This document shows positions 26,369 through 36,103 of a stretch of 45,727 nucleotides of DNA, one piece after another. Every line of letters starts with the position of its first letter. The first letter of the stretch is position 1. The translations under genes were made by a program, and so were the position numbers. The notes beneath the pieces were generated by a model. The model did not search any database. It was not told the origin of the DNA and saw only the letters and a list, made by a program, of their open reading frames with translations. The stretch is from a virus. The stretch is taken from IMG/VR virus record IMGVR_UViG_3300010885_010800, positions 1 through 45,727 of that record, one strand, 5' to 3'.

Positions 26369-26953
26369 ATGGGAACGAAAATAGTAGAATTACCAGTAAT
26401 ACCTAGTCCAATAGGAGACGATGATATAATTCCAATTTCTAAGATTAGTAGTCTTACACGTAATACATATAAAACGACAGTAAGTGAATTAGGAATAGCT
26501 ATAACTGCTGATGTCAATACACGAATTAATAATCTCACAACGGCAACAGGATCATATTTACCACTAGCCGGTGGTACTATGAGCGGAAATATAAATTTAG
26601 ATGGCAAAAAACTTTTAAAATTCTCTGGTGAGATTAAAGTAGTAACGGCTGATACTACTTTAACTCCAGAATATAATGGATGTATTATATTAGTAGAAAA
26701 AGGACCAAGAATTTTACCGGATGATAGAGTTTTATTAAATATTACAAAAGGTTCTTTGCCTGTAGGTTTTAATGCAGTTGTAATACAAACTGGAGCTATA
26801 CAAGCAAAAATATCGACATTAGCAGCAGATGTATTTATTGTAAATGCAGATGATTCATTATCATCAAGACAACTATATTCTCAAATAAATATATGTGTAA
26901 TAAAATCTACAGCATTAGCTGATGTTGTTTGGATATCCGGAGATATAATTTAA
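26369..26953 (+). CDS. Tail-fibre adaptor/shaft protein (paired with downstream propeller fibre)
   Basis: A 194-residue protein. Its opening, DDDIIPISKISSLTRNTYKT followed by TVSELG, is the usual fibre N-terminal pattern, and YLPLAGGTMSGNI (about 69-81) is the classical fibre-shaft repeat. The C-terminal 100 residues (LTPEYNGCIILVEKG, then GSLPVGFNAVVIQTG, ending VWISGDII) are clearly related to the C-terminus of the protein at 33284-34255, which ends MLISGDLI. Both are followed within four bases by a gene for a propeller-like protein. The pair therefore looks like a two-gene fibre: a shaft or attachment protein plus a host-contact head. It lacks the Mtd-like N-terminus of its relative. Confidence 0.72.
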   Translation: MGTKIVELPVIPSPIGDDDIIPISKISSLTRNTYKTTVSELGIAITADVNTRINNLTTATGSYLPLAGGTMSGNINLDGKKLLKFSGEIKVVTADTTLTPEYNGCIILVEKGPRILPDDRVLLNITKGSLPVGFNAVVIQTGAIQAKISTLAADVFIVNADDSLSSRQLYSQINICVIKSTALADVVWISGDII

Positions 26954-26956
26954 GTT

Positions 26957-28093
26957 ATGTTTGCATCACCTACAAGTAGAACTATTTATAAAAAAAAGAA
27001 GAGAAATGTATTAGATCTATTTTCGGTAGAAGGGGAAGGTGGATATCTGAGTAATAATTATACATTCATGTTTAAATCTTCTGCGTTTTTTAATAATAAT
27101 ATAAAACCCACAGTAGAAGCTATAGTTTCCACGGGACATCATACTAAATCTCTTACATTTGGATCCGATACTTTTTATTATATAGATAATATATTAAGAA
27201 TATCATTAGGAAATAATAATGCATGCGTTATGTATAGAGATGGAAGTGTAGATATAGGAGGATTAAATACCTCATTTCCATATTTAGGTTCTGTGATGTA
27301 TAGTATTAGAGATACATTTACTCCTAGTACATATGCTACAGGAAATACTCAATATAAACAAATGCTATTAATGGAAAATGGCGATCTTATATTAATAGAT
27401 TGTTTTAATAAACTAAATACTACGTTATTAACAAAAGTTGATGAGTTTTTAACAAAAAATCAAGCTCATAGATGTGATGCAATAGTTGCACTAAAAACAG
27501 GAGAATTATATCATGTATGGATAGGACCATCTCCAGTTGGACCGAGTGCCGATCCAGATGGTAATGGAACAGATAGCGGAGTAGTATTAATACCGGGAAT
27601 ATTAAGAAAGGATGTATTATTTTGTTCATTAGGAGATGCACCGGGAATGGCGACAGTTTGTTTTAAAAAAGATAAACGAAATCTGTATAATTTTATAAAA
27701 GGTGCTGGTTTAAATTTTAAAATAACAGGTGTACAAACTACACCAATTGCTAAAATGGCACTCCCAGCGGGAGAATATTATGTAGATGGAATGGCTCAAG
27801 AATTTAATGGATTATTTTTAACAAATAAAAGAGTTATATCTAAAGATTCTGGAATTACATATGGTGCTACAGTAATGACGGATCATTGGACATTTGATCA
27901 ATCAAGTACTACAGGTTTGTTTGCAAAAAAAATAGCTACACCTACATCATATTCTATGATTATAGAAGATATTTTCGGAAAATTTTGGTTATGTGATAAT
28001 CCTAGTAATGTTAATCAACAAAAACCTGTAAGGTATACATTTTTTGATAATTTAAAAACCCATTTAGATCCAATAAGAAAAGCCATGAGATAG
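26957..28093 (+). CDS. Propeller-like fibre head protein (partner of the upstream adaptor)
   Basis: A 378-residue protein, three bases after the adaptor gene. It has a basic start (IYKKKKRNV) and then a repetitive beta-rich body with short blades, such as FYYIDNILRISLGNNNACVM, YRDGSVDIGG, and MLLMENGDLILIDCF, resembling degenerate RCC1-type repeats. It is related along its length to residues about 235-578 of the protein at 28103-29839: both have a GGY start, SSAFF or TSAFF, a KNQAH or KNKSH turn, and an ending of the form LKxxLDxIR. I infer a host-recognition head domain. There is no signal peptide or enzyme motif. Confidence 0.65.
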   Translation: MFASPTSRTIYKKKKRNVLDLFSVEGEGGYLSNNYTFMFKSSAFFNNNIKPTVEAIVSTGHHTKSLTFGSDTFYYIDNILRISLGNNNACVMYRDGSVDIGGLNTSFPYLGSVMYSIRDTFTPSTYATGNTQYKQMLLMENGDLILIDCFNKLNTTLLTKVDEFLTKNQAHRCDAIVALKTGELYHVWIGPSPVGPSADPDGNGTDSGVVLIPGILRKDVLFCSLGDAPGMATVCFKKDKRNLYNFIKGAGLNFKITGVQTTPIAKMALPAGEYYVDGMAQEFNGLFLTNKRVISKDSGITYGATVMTDHWTFDQSSTTGLFAKKIATPTSYSMIIEDIFGKFWLCDNPSNVNQQKPVRYTFFDNLKTHLDPIRKAMR

Positions 28094-28102
28094 AAATATC
28101 AT

Positions 28103-29839
28103 ATGATTATCAAAAAAATAGCTAAAATTAAATTAGAAAGGGGCAAAGAAGAAGAAAGACTAGATAAAGTTTTCCGGGAATCTGAATTAATATATAGTAT
28201 TGATAAAGAACGTATGTTTATCGGAGATGGGATAATAAAGGGAGGTATATTAGTTTCGAATCGAAATTATGTAGTAAATACTGTTAAAAATTTATATGAT
28301 GTACCATCAAATTCTTATTATGGAGATATTATAAATGACAATTCTGTAAATAAAACCTACATAATAGGTTACGATACAGACGGAAAAACCTTAAAGATGT
28401 ATCTAATCTCTGATATGGATTGTTTATATAAAGTAGCTAAAAGATTAGATGATTTATTAAATGAAATATTACCATTAACGGCATGTTTCGAGGAGCCGTG
28501 TGACGAACCGGTAGTACCTCCACCAAAATCTTTAGTATGGAAAACTGAACCTACATCTAAAACAATAGCAATAGGAGATAATATATCATTAGATGCTATA
28601 GCAGATGGAACGGGAACCATAAGTTATCAGTGGTACAAATATAATTCAGTATTTTATGATGCAATAGCCGGTGCCACCGGAGAACATTTAATAATAAATC
28701 CTATTAAAAATGCAGATTTAGGAAGATATATTAGTGTTGCTACTTCAACCACTAGTGATAGTATTACTAGCCGCGAAGCTATATTAGATAATCATCCATC
28801 ATTTATTGATGGTGTATATCAAATAAATGGAGGATATATACCAGAAACTTTTGTGTTTTCATATAAAACTTCTGCATTTTTTGATAAGTCTTTATTAACA
28901 CAGATACAAGCGATGGTAGTAGATCCATTAAAAATAGTAACTACTATTATAAATGGAAATACTTTACAATATATTGATAATCAGGCACGATTATCCTTCC
29001 GAAGTGCTGGAAGTTTTATTTTTAATTATGATGGAACATTTGATAGTGGTAAGAAAAAATATTTAAACGATTTTACACAAAATGTATTTAAAGATATTAT
29101 AGATGTATATATTCCAAGTTATGGAAATAATATGGCAATATTATTAAATAATGGAGACTTACTTAAATTTGATAACATATTTAAAGCTAAAGATTTCCAA
29201 ACCTATAAACCATCTGTATTAGCACATAATGTAGATAGAATATTATCTAAAAATAAATCACACACTTCTTCCGATTTTGTATTTGCAACTAAAAATGACG
29301 AAGTATTCTTTTCAGATATTAATACATTTACTATGGGCATATCCGGAATTTCCGCTTCGGAAATTCTATTTTCTTGTAATGGACTTAGTCCGAATATTTG
29401 TACCAACGCATCATATAACTATAGAAAAAAACTCGGAGATAGAACAGGTTTTGTTTTATGTAAAAAATCAGAGTTGCAAAAACTATATGGGGTAATGGTA
29501 ACACCCAGTAACAACACTGCAATATTTCCATTACCAGAGTATCAATTAACAGGATCCGAAATATATTTAGATGGAGCTGCGGGAGAATGCGGGATATTTC
29601 TTGTGACAAATCAACATCTGTTAACAAGAGATTATTATGAGCCATCTGGTATAAGAGATACTCCATATGATAAAAAAGGAAAAATTGCTGGGCATACTTC
29701 ATATACTTATTTGGTATTAGGAGAAGATAATAAGTATTATCTCTTTCCCGGAACATACGGTGAATCTTCTGCAAAACCAGCATTAATATATTTCAACAAA
29801 TTAAAACCTATATTAGATGTAATAAGAGGGTCACCTTAA
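28103..29839 (+). CDS. Fibre adhesin: Mtd-like N-terminus, Ig-like domain, propeller-like head
   Basis: A 578-residue protein. Residues 1-60 (IKLERGKEEERLDKVF, then MFIGDGIIKGGILVSN) form the shared Mtd-like attachment domain. Residues about 60-130 hold YGDIINDNSVNKTYIIGYD, very close to the same segment in the 29854-33258 protein. An Ig-like domain lies at about 145-235 (ISYQWYKYN, then NADLGRYISVATSTT), the same type as in the protease fibre. Residues 235-578 are homologous to the whole protein at 26957-28093. It thus joins in one chain what the previous pair makes as two. A single frame with no slippery site is seen. Role: probable receptor binding. Confidence 0.75.
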   Translation: MIIKKIAKIKLERGKEEERLDKVFRESELIYSIDKERMFIGDGIIKGGILVSNRNYVVNTVKNLYDVPSNSYYGDIINDNSVNKTYIIGYDTDGKTLKMYLISDMDCLYKVAKRLDDLLNEILPLTACFEEPCDEPVVPPPKSLVWKTEPTSKTIAIGDNISLDAIADGTGTISYQWYKYNSVFYDAIAGATGEHLIINPIKNADLGRYISVATSTTSDSITSREAILDNHPSFIDGVYQINGGYIPETFVFSYKTSAFFDKSLLTQIQAMVVDPLKIVTTIINGNTLQYIDNQARLSFRSAGSFIFNYDGTFDSGKKKYLNDFTQNVFKDIIDVYIPSYGNNMAILLNNGDLLKFDNIFKAKDFQTYKPSVLAHNVDRILSKNKSHTSSDFVFATKNDEVFFSDINTFTMGISGISASEILFSCNGLSPNICTNASYNYRKKLGDRTGFVLCKKSELQKLYGVMVTPSNNTAIFPLPEYQLTGSEIYLDGAAGECGIFLVTNQHLLTRDYYEPSGIRDTPYDKKGKIAGHTSYTYLVLGEDNKYYLFPGTYGESSAKPALIYFNKLKPILDVIRGSP

Positions 29840-29850
29840 TTAAATAAATA
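29836..29850 (+). promoter_or_regulatory. TTAATTAAATAAATA element at fibre-cassette border
   Basis: Exact copy of the 15-base element at 26132-26146. It overlaps the stop codon of the preceding fibre gene and ends three bases before the ATG at 29854. Identity between two borders with different flanks suggests either shared function or a trace of recombination at the border. Confidence 0.45.
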
Positions 29851-29853
29851 ACA

Positions 29854-32800
29854 ATGATAGATAGAAGGATGGGTCCAACTTTAGTAAGAAGAGGAACGGA
29901 TACAGAAAGAAAACTTTTTGTAATCGAAGAGGGGGAATTTATACATGTAACTGATAGAAAACGATTATTTATTGGTGATGGAACTACTGAAGGTGGGATA
30001 TTGGTTGCTAACAAAAATTGGATATCAGGTTCATTGGATACAACAACGATACCATTATACGAAGCGATGCATGGAGATTTGATCTTTAATTCGTTAGTAA
30101 ACAAAACATATATAATCGGATATGATTTAGACGGAGAAACCTTAATACCTATACAAATATGTAGTTTAGGTCTTTGCGAAGATTACAACACAAAAATAGA
30201 TAGTCTATCATCAAAATTCATATATATAAAACCATGTTTAGAAGAACATAAACGTAGAATAGATCTTATTAAAAGTGGTGGTGGTGGTACTGGTACTGGT
30301 GGTACTGGTACTGGTGGTACAAAACCTACGACACCTAGTGTTCCACCAATTTCTAATCCAACAGGCATTACTGCGGGTTTTTGCTTTCCACAAGGACTAG
30401 AATATTATTTTGACTTATATGTAGCAGATACATCTAACAATTCTATTCGTAATATAACAAAAGGTGGATCAGTTACAACTACATTATCTACATATGGTAA
30501 ACTTGATGGGGTAACAAACACTAAAATATTAAAGTATCCAACAGATGTTACATTTGATAATAATGGAGATATGTATGTAGCTAATAGCGGAAATCATAAT
30601 ATCATAAAAGTATCCAAAGGAGAAGCGACAACATTTGCTGGACTTTCTGGAATACAAGGATCTGTAGATGGAACAGGAACAGTCGCCAGATTTAATTATC
30701 CATCTAGTATTAAATATAATTGGACCACAGGAGATATTATTGTATTAGAATTGTATACTGTTCGTAGTATAACTAAAACTGGTATAGTAACAACGATTGC
30801 TGGAATGAATATGATGGCTAATTTAGCAGATGGTAATGGAATCAATGCAAGATTTCAATCCCCTAGATTTTTAGACATAGACAGTAAAGGAGATATATAT
30901 GTTACAGATAGTTGTACAATTCGAAAAATAAATATAAAAACCAAAGAAGTAACTACAGTAGCAGGAAAAATAGGAAATCCCGGAGAGGTCGATGGGAATC
31001 TCGTAGATGCCAGATTCGGATCTTTAGCAGGAATAACAATAGATACTGCGGGATCTGTCTATGTAGCTGATGCTCAATACAACACTATTCGTAAAATATC
31101 TTCATCGGGTATAGTATCTACTATAGCAGGAACTTCGAAAAAATCTGGAAAGGATGATGGCATGTTAAATATTGCTAAATTTTACATGCCATCTGGGATA
31201 GCAATAGACGATAAAACTGGCGATATATATATTTCAGACATGGAAAATTGTAATATTCGTAGAATAACTGAATCTGGTACTAATTCAGTAGCGGGATTAC
31301 CTGTTACAGTCAATACTAATGGATATACTTCAACATATGCAGGGATTGGAAAATGTGGATCTTCGGATGGTGATATAATAATACCAGCAACACCACCAGT
31401 ACCCCCATCACCACCCTCAACAACTCCGATAGATCCTTCTACCGTAAAAGATACAGGGATGTTATTTTTTGAAACCCAACCAGATCCGATTACTTCAAAC
31501 ATAGCAGAAGGTGATAATATAACTATTAATAGTACTATATGGGATTCGGTTTCGGTAAATTTAATACAAACTCCAAATACAAAAATAACAACTACTACAG
31601 AATGTAATTTACTTAGATTTGATTCTAGTAATAATATTATAACCTACGATGCTGCGGTATTCAAATTTAATATTATACAATCAATAAATCCAGTGATATT
31701 TAAGCCCCAATTGTTGGTAGTAAATCCTAAAATATCAGATGCGGGAAGTTATAAAATAGTAAGTAATGTATATTACAATACGGTTCCGGGAAATTTAAAG
31801 ACTATAGTTAAATCCATAACTAGTAATACAATTTTAATAAATATATCAGCAAAATCTACTAAACCTGTATTTGTAATACAGCCAAGCTCCCAAAATACCT
31901 TAAGTTTAGTATCTAAATCTTTTACAGTTTCAGCAACAGGTAGTAATCCGTTAGTATATCAATGGTTTAGAGATAAAATAAAACTTACAGGAGAAACTAG
32001 TCTTACTCATACTGAAATTAGTCCAACTAAATCAGTAACATTAATGTGTCAAGCATCCAATGCTGGTGGTATAACAGATAGTAGTGATGCAGTATTAACG
32101 ATTTTAACCGCACCGATTATAATAACTCAACCGGTATCTACTCAGACGTTATCGGTGGGTACAGCATTCACGGTATCAATAGTGGCACTAGGAGCTTCTA
32201 CATTAACCTATCAATGGTTTAAAAATGGTGTAATAATTGCCGGTGCAACAACAGACACATTTAACATTGCTTCCGTTGCACTAACAGATGCTGCAACTTA
32301 TACTTGCAAAGTCACAAATTCTTTGGGTAATGCAACAAGTTCTAATGCTATATTAATAGTTACTGTTGGCCCCAAAATAACAACTCAACCTACAGCAACA
32401 CAAACTTTAAATGTTGGTGTGGCATATTCAGTGTTTGTTAATGCTACTGGTACTGCTACATTAACGTATCAATGGTCTAAAAATGGCACACCTATTACAG
32501 GAGCAACCGGAGGTACATTTAACATTGCTTCCGTTGCACTAACAGATGCTGCAACTTATACTTGTAAAGTTACAAATTTAGTAGGTAATGTAACGAGTTC
32601 TAATGCGGTATTAATAGTAAAAGCTGTAGCTCCGACTATAACTGTACAACCAACGTCAACACAAACTTTAGTAGTAGGAACTAAATTTTCGGTTTCTATA
32701 ACAGCGGATGGTACACCAACTTTAACGTATCAATGGTCTAAGAATGGGACACCAATTGCCGGTGCAACAACAGACACATTTAACATTGCTTCCGTTGCAC

Positions 32801-33258
32801 TAACAGATGCTGCAACTTATACTTGTAAAGTTACAAATTTAGTAGGTAATGTAACGAGTTCTAATGCGGTATTAATAGTAAACAGCCCGACATTTAATCC
32901 TACAATTTCTAATAGATGTCAAATAGATGTAGAAGCAGTGCTTAAAGCAGCAGGATGGAATGGTGTAGTCAGTTCATTAGTTGGATATACACTAATCATT
33001 TCAGGAACAGTGGGAGGATGTTGTGTCGGAGGAAAGTTACAAAATACTTTTAATTGGGGATCTTTAGTTCCAGATGGAAAATCCTTTACGTTAGATATGC
33101 ATTTAAACAATGGTGCTACGTTAAATGGTAATAATGAAACAATACCCGGAGGTCTATCTATGGATAGTGGGGGAACAATCGAATTGAATGGGCTTAAATA
33201 TCTAGGAATCTTTAATGTTAATGGAACATTTAATATTGGAAACGCTCCAATCTGTTAA
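29854..33258 (+). CDS. Giant fibre adhesin: Mtd-like N-terminus, NHL propeller, Ig-like repeat array
   Basis: A 1134-residue protein. Residues 1-60 are the shared Mtd-like domain (LVRRGTDTERKLFVIEEGE, LFIGDGTTEGGILVANKNW). A Gly/Thr/Pro linker (about 141-170) leads into an NHL propeller (about 175-490) with clear blades such as DVTFDNNGDMYVANSGNHNI, SKGDIYVTDSCTIRKI, and DTAGSVYVADAQYNTIRKIS, each followed by TxAG. After a Pro-rich linker come about five Ig-like modules (535-1010); the last three are near-identical (YQWSKNGTPI, then DAATYTCKVTN). The C-terminal 120 residues (ISGTVGGCCVGG, LHLNNGATLNGN-like strands) look like a beta-helical tip. NHL and Ig domains bind proteins or sugars, so this is a likely long host-contact fibre. 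It lacks any enzyme motif. Confidence 0.82.
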   Translation: MIDRRMGPTLVRRGTDTERKLFVIEEGEFIHVTDRKRLFIGDGTTEGGILVANKNWISGSLDTTTIPLYEAMHGDLIFNSLVNKTYIIGYDLDGETLIPIQICSLGLCEDYNTKIDSLSSKFIYIKPCLEEHKRRIDLIKSGGGGTGTGGTGTGGTKPTTPSVPPISNPTGITAGFCFPQGLEYYFDLYVADTSNNSIRNITKGGSVTTTLSTYGKLDGVTNTKILKYPTDVTFDNNGDMYVANSGNHNIIKVSKGEATTFAGLSGIQGSVDGTGTVARFNYPSSIKYNWTTGDIIVLELYTVRSITKTGIVTTIAGMNMMANLADGNGINARFQSPRFLDIDSKGDIYVTDSCTIRKINIKTKEVTTVAGKIGNPGEVDGNLVDARFGSLAGITIDTAGSVYVADAQYNTIRKISSSGIVSTIAGTSKKSGKDDGMLNIAKFYMPSGIAIDDKTGDIYISDMENCNIRRITESGTNSVAGLPVTVNTNGYTSTYAGIGKCGSSDGDIIIPATPPVPPSPPSTTPIDPSTVKDTGMLFFETQPDPITSNIAEGDNITINSTIWDSVSVNLIQTPNTKITTTTECNLLRFDSSNNIITYDAAVFKFNIIQSINPVIFKPQLLVVNPKISDAGSYKIVSNVYYNTVPGNLKTIVKSITSNTILINISAKSTKPVFVIQPSSQNTLSLVSKSFTVSATGSNPLVYQWFRDKIKLTGETSLTHTEISPTKSVTLMCQASNAGGITDSSDAVLTILTAPIIITQPVSTQTLSVGTAFTVSIVALGASTLTYQWFKNGVIIAGATTDTFNIASVALTDAATYTCKVTNSLGNATSSNAILIVTVGPKITTQPTATQTLNVGVAYSVFVNATGTATLTYQWSKNGTPITGATGGTFNIASVALTDAATYTCKVTNLVGNVTSSNAVLIVKAVAPTITVQPTSTQTLVVGTKFSVSITADGTPTLTYQWSKNGTPIAGATTDTFNIASVALTDAATYTCKVTNLVGNVTSSNAVLIVNSPTFNPTISNRCQIDVEAVLKAAGWNGVVSSLVGYTLIISGTVGGCCVGGKLQNTFNWGSLVPDGKSFTLDMHLNNGATLNGNNETIPGGLSMDSGGTIELNGLKYLGIFNVNGTFNIGNAPIC
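30286..30320 (+). repeat. 15-bp Gly-Thr linker repeat
   Basis: Two exact copies of GGTACTGGTACTGGT (30286-30300 and 30301-30315) plus a partial third. It codes a Gly/Thr linker between the Mtd-like N-terminal part and the NHL propeller, again at a domain border. Copy number could change by slippage. Confidence 0.85.
32235..32306 (+). repeat. Ig-module repeat, 72 bp identical to 32754-32825
   Basis: This part of Ig module A is identical over 72 bases to the corresponding part of module C (32754-32825). After it the two diverge (TTGCAAAGTC against TTGTAAAGTT). It codes IAGATTDTFNIASVALTDAA and the start of the TYTC strand. Confidence 0.88.
32515..32621 (+). repeat. Ig-module repeat, 107 bp identical to 32776-32882
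   Basis: This part of Ig module B is identical over 107 bases to module C (32776-32882), a distance of 261 bases (87 codons, one Ig module). The identity includes third codon positions, so duplication or conversion was recent. Confidence 0.9.
32754..32882 (+). repeat. Ig-module C: mosaic of modules A and B
   Basis: The first 72 bases match module A exactly (32235-32306) and the last 107 match module B exactly (32515-32621), with an overlap of 50 bases common to all three. The pattern reads as a crossover or gene-conversion product between the two older modules. Confidence 0.85.
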
Positions 33259-33266
33259 TCTTATAT

Positions 33267-33278
33267 ATTAAATAAATA
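33267..33278 (+). promoter_or_regulatory. ATTAAATAAATA element before adaptor-fibre gene
   Basis: Twelve bases identical to the core of the elements at 26132, 29836 and 36104. It ends five bases before the ATG at 33284, inside a 25-base gap. Confidence 0.45.
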
Positions 33279-33283
33279 ATATC

Positions 33284-34255
33284 ATGGCAACTCCTACTAC
33301 AATAGATTCAATAATAAAATTACGGAGAGGATCGGATTCCGATAGGAGAACGATAATCTTTGATAATGGAGAAATAGTTTTTTCGGATGATAACAAAAAA
33401 ACTTTTATAGGAGATGGATCAACACGGGGAGGAATTGTAGTAGGAAATCATTCTACGATAGGAACTACACCCAACCCAAGTGCAGTAAAAGGAGATACTT
33501 TTTATGATAGTATAAATTGTTTAACTTATATATTATCATCTGAATCAGGACCAGATAATATATTAAATTATGCAAGAATAAATCCTGTAGTAGATAATAT
33601 TACTTTAAAATCTATAAATGGAGTTATTTCTATAAATCAGACATACTTTAATAATTCTGCTACTGGATTTGTTCATTTATCCGGAGACCTTATGTATGGG
33701 TTTTTAACTTTACATAGTAAACCTGTAAATGACATGCATGCAGCAACTAAAGGATATGTTAATGACGGAGTATCCGGTTTAAGTGCTAGTATAAAAGGTT
33801 TATTAGCAACTGATTATGTACATATTAGCGGAGATAACATAACAGGACCTATAAAAATTTCTAATACACTCGAAGTTACGGGAGGCACAAATTTTAAAAA
33901 TGAAGTACAATTTAATGATAATTTTATTAAAAGATTTAAACCCGTAGTAAAAATTATAGATTTAAATACTATTAGTGATACACACGTTTTAACTCCAGAT
34001 GATAATGGATGTATATTAATAATACAAGCTACTGATATTTGTTATATAGCAATACCAAATGGATTACCAATAGGATTCAATGCATTAGTTGTTAATAAAA
34101 GTACATTTACATTATCGTTTAAACCACAAGTATCAATAGCTGGGGTAGATATAGTAAATGTATATGGAAAAAATTCTATAGGATCCCCATATGGAGTCTG
34201 TAATATGGTTTCTATAGATAATGATCAGATGTTAATATCGGGTGATTTGATTTAA
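33284..34255 (+). CDS. Fibre adaptor with Mtd-like N-terminus (paired with RCC1-like head)
   Basis: A 323-residue protein. Residues 1-60 (IIKLRRGSDSDRRTIIFDNG, then TFIGDGSTRGGIVVGN) are the shared Mtd-like domain. Residues about 125-200 contain fibre-shaft patterns: FVHLSGDLMYGFLTLHSKPV followed by AATKGYV, and YVHISGDNITGPIKI. The C-terminal 100 residues (HVLTPDDNGCILIIQATD, GLPIGFNALVVN, ending LISGDLI) are homologous to the end of the protein at 26369-26953. It is followed after two bases by an RCC1-like propeller gene. It likely anchors that head protein to the virion, with the Mtd-like part as the socket. Confidence 0.78.
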   Translation: MATPTTIDSIIKLRRGSDSDRRTIIFDNGEIVFSDDNKKTFIGDGSTRGGIVVGNHSTIGTTPNPSAVKGDTFYDSINCLTYILSSESGPDNILNYARINPVVDNITLKSINGVISINQTYFNNSATGFVHLSGDLMYGFLTLHSKPVNDMHAATKGYVNDGVSGLSASIKGLLATDYVHISGDNITGPIKISNTLEVTGGTNFKNEVQFNDNFIKRFKPVVKIIDLNTISDTHVLTPDDNGCILIIQATDICYIAIPNGLPIGFNALVVNKSTFTLSFKPQVSIAGVDIVNVYGKNSIGSPYGVCNMVSIDNDQMLISGDLI

Positions 34256-34257
34256 TT

Positions 34258-36102
34258 ATGTACGGATTACCAATTTTTAGAAAAGAGACAATATCAAATC
34301 CTCCACCACCATGTCCAAGTTTATTTGGATGTTGCGTAGGTCCCGGATGCCCACCTCCATTTTTAAAATCAGCACTTAAATTAGTGCAAATGGTAGAAGG
34401 ACATTATTGTATAATTATAGGAGCAGACATGAAAACGATTGCTGCATGGGGTGGAGCCAATAGATTTGGTCAAACCGGAGTAGCATCAAACCCCAAAAAG
34501 CCTACAAGTGCAATAATAAATTGGAAATCTGGGTTACCACAATATATATCTAAAGTATTTTCACTTGGATATAATAATTTTACAATATTTCGAACAGAAG
34601 ATAATCAATTATACGGAACAGGAAATAATAATAATTATATATTAAATAAACCGAAACGAATAGTATATCCCACATATAATCAAATTGCAGATAAAGTTAT
34701 AGATTTTTGTCCTAGTTATAATAGTTATTTATTATATGTAAAATCGAATGGAAAAGTATATGGTTTAGGTGCTTCTAATGTAGGATTCGGATTTCCGACT
34801 TCTGGAATGAAAGATTTAACCAAAGATGATGGAGCTGATTCGAATTATTTGGGAATAGATAATGCGACAAAGGTATTTACTACCTCACCACTTGGATCTA
34901 ATCATAAATCTTTTATTCTCAAAAAAAATGGAACCGTAATGGCATGTGGATATAATACAGATGGATGCTTAGGAGTTAATAAAACTGACGCAATTGTAAA
35001 TGTATGGTCAGAAGTAAAGACTTCGGTAGACGGAGGTGTAACATTTCATACATTATCGGGAGTAGTAGATGTAATAACATCTAATTCTGTAACAGCAGGA
35101 GGAGCAAACGGATCAACAGAAAGATGGGCTGGAGGTGGTCCAAGTGGTCATATGTCTAGTTATTTTTTAACAAATGATGGTTCTGTATATACATGTGGAA
35201 ATAATAAATTTGGTCAATTGGGGATAGGTTTATCAAATACCACTACTAGGAATTATGCATCCAAAACCACAATATCCAAAGGATCATCTATATGTACTAC
35301 TGCTGGTGGTACTAGTGTTTTAGTAACAACTACAGACGATAAAGTTTATACTTGGGGTAATAATCAATGGGGCCAGTTAGGTCATGGAACTAGAACAGAT
35401 ACATTTACATGTACTCAAGCTACATTTCCTTCGAAAAAAATATTAATGGCACATGGTGGTGGTATGTACGGAGTAATAAATGGTGCGTTTTTAGTGGTAT
35501 GCGCAGACGGGACGGTATATGGAGTAGGATTTAATGAAACCTTTGCATTAGGAATAACAACAGCAGGAGTACCTAATGCAGGTCCTATAACAACATTCAC
35601 AAAAAATGAATATTTTGGAGAAAATCCAATTCAAAATCAAGATCCCGAAAGATATCCATTAATATTATCTGGTAGTATTGTTACGACAGATTTTAAAATA
35701 AGAAGTGCTCAATTATTTACTAATAAAGTTGTACTGGGAACAACAGAAGCTGTATATGTAACAAAAGGAATGTCGGTTAGTGGTATTGGAATCCCTGCTG
35801 GCACGGTAGTAAATTTAGTAGATTTAAAAACCAATGAAATATTATTATCTAATCCTGCTACAGTGACTAACACTAATGCAACATTAAGATATGATAAAGT
35901 TGTTAAGGTATATCAAGCAGATTTATGCGGATATGGAACTGAAATGGCACAAAAGGTAGTAACATCGGATGGAGATTTATATATGAGTGGATGGAATCAA
36001 GATTTGACTTCATATTTTACTGATGGATGGAATTTTAATTATTATGTAGCAACACAAAATGTACAAGTTCCTACGTTTTTCGATGCCAAAAAATTTCTAT
36101 AG
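34258..36102 (+). CDS. RCC1-like propeller fibre head protein
   Basis: A 614-residue protein. It begins with a Pro/Cys-rich segment (PPPPCPSLFGCCVGPGCPPP), then has RCC1-type blades: IAAWGGANRFGQTGVASN, VYGLGASNVGFGF, VMACGYNTDGCLGVN, VYTCGNNKFGQLGIG, VYTWGNNQWGQLGHG, and VYGVGFNETFALGI, covering about residues 60-450, enough for a seven-bladed propeller with inserts. Blade VYTWGNN-GQLG-G is the eukaryotic-style RCC1 signature. A beta-rich insertion (about 480-540) precedes a last blade (DLYMSGWNQD). Two bases separate it from its adaptor. RCC1-like heads occur in phage fibres and probably bind a surface protein or glycan. Stop codon is TAG, unlike most genes here. Confidence 0.8.
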   Translation: MYGLPIFRKETISNPPPPCPSLFGCCVGPGCPPPFLKSALKLVQMVEGHYCIIIGADMKTIAAWGGANRFGQTGVASNPKKPTSAIINWKSGLPQYISKVFSLGYNNFTIFRTEDNQLYGTGNNNNYILNKPKRIVYPTYNQIADKVIDFCPSYNSYLLYVKSNGKVYGLGASNVGFGFPTSGMKDLTKDDGADSNYLGIDNATKVFTTSPLGSNHKSFILKKNGTVMACGYNTDGCLGVNKTDAIVNVWSEVKTSVDGGVTFHTLSGVVDVITSNSVTAGGANGSTERWAGGGPSGHMSSYFLTNDGSVYTCGNNKFGQLGIGLSNTTTRNYASKTTISKGSSICTTAGGTSVLVTTTDDKVYTWGNNQWGQLGHGTRTDTFTCTQATFPSKKILMAHGGGMYGVINGAFLVVCADGTVYGVGFNETFALGITTAGVPNAGPITTFTKNEYFGENPIQNQDPERYPLILSGSIVTTDFKIRSAQLFTNKVVLGTTEAVYVTKGMSVSGIGIPAGTVVNLVDLKTNEILLSNPATVTNTNATLRYDKVVKVYQADLCGYGTEMAQKVVTSDGDLYMSGWNQDLTSYFTDGWNFNYYVATQNVQVPTFFDAKKFL

Positions 36103-36103
36103 A

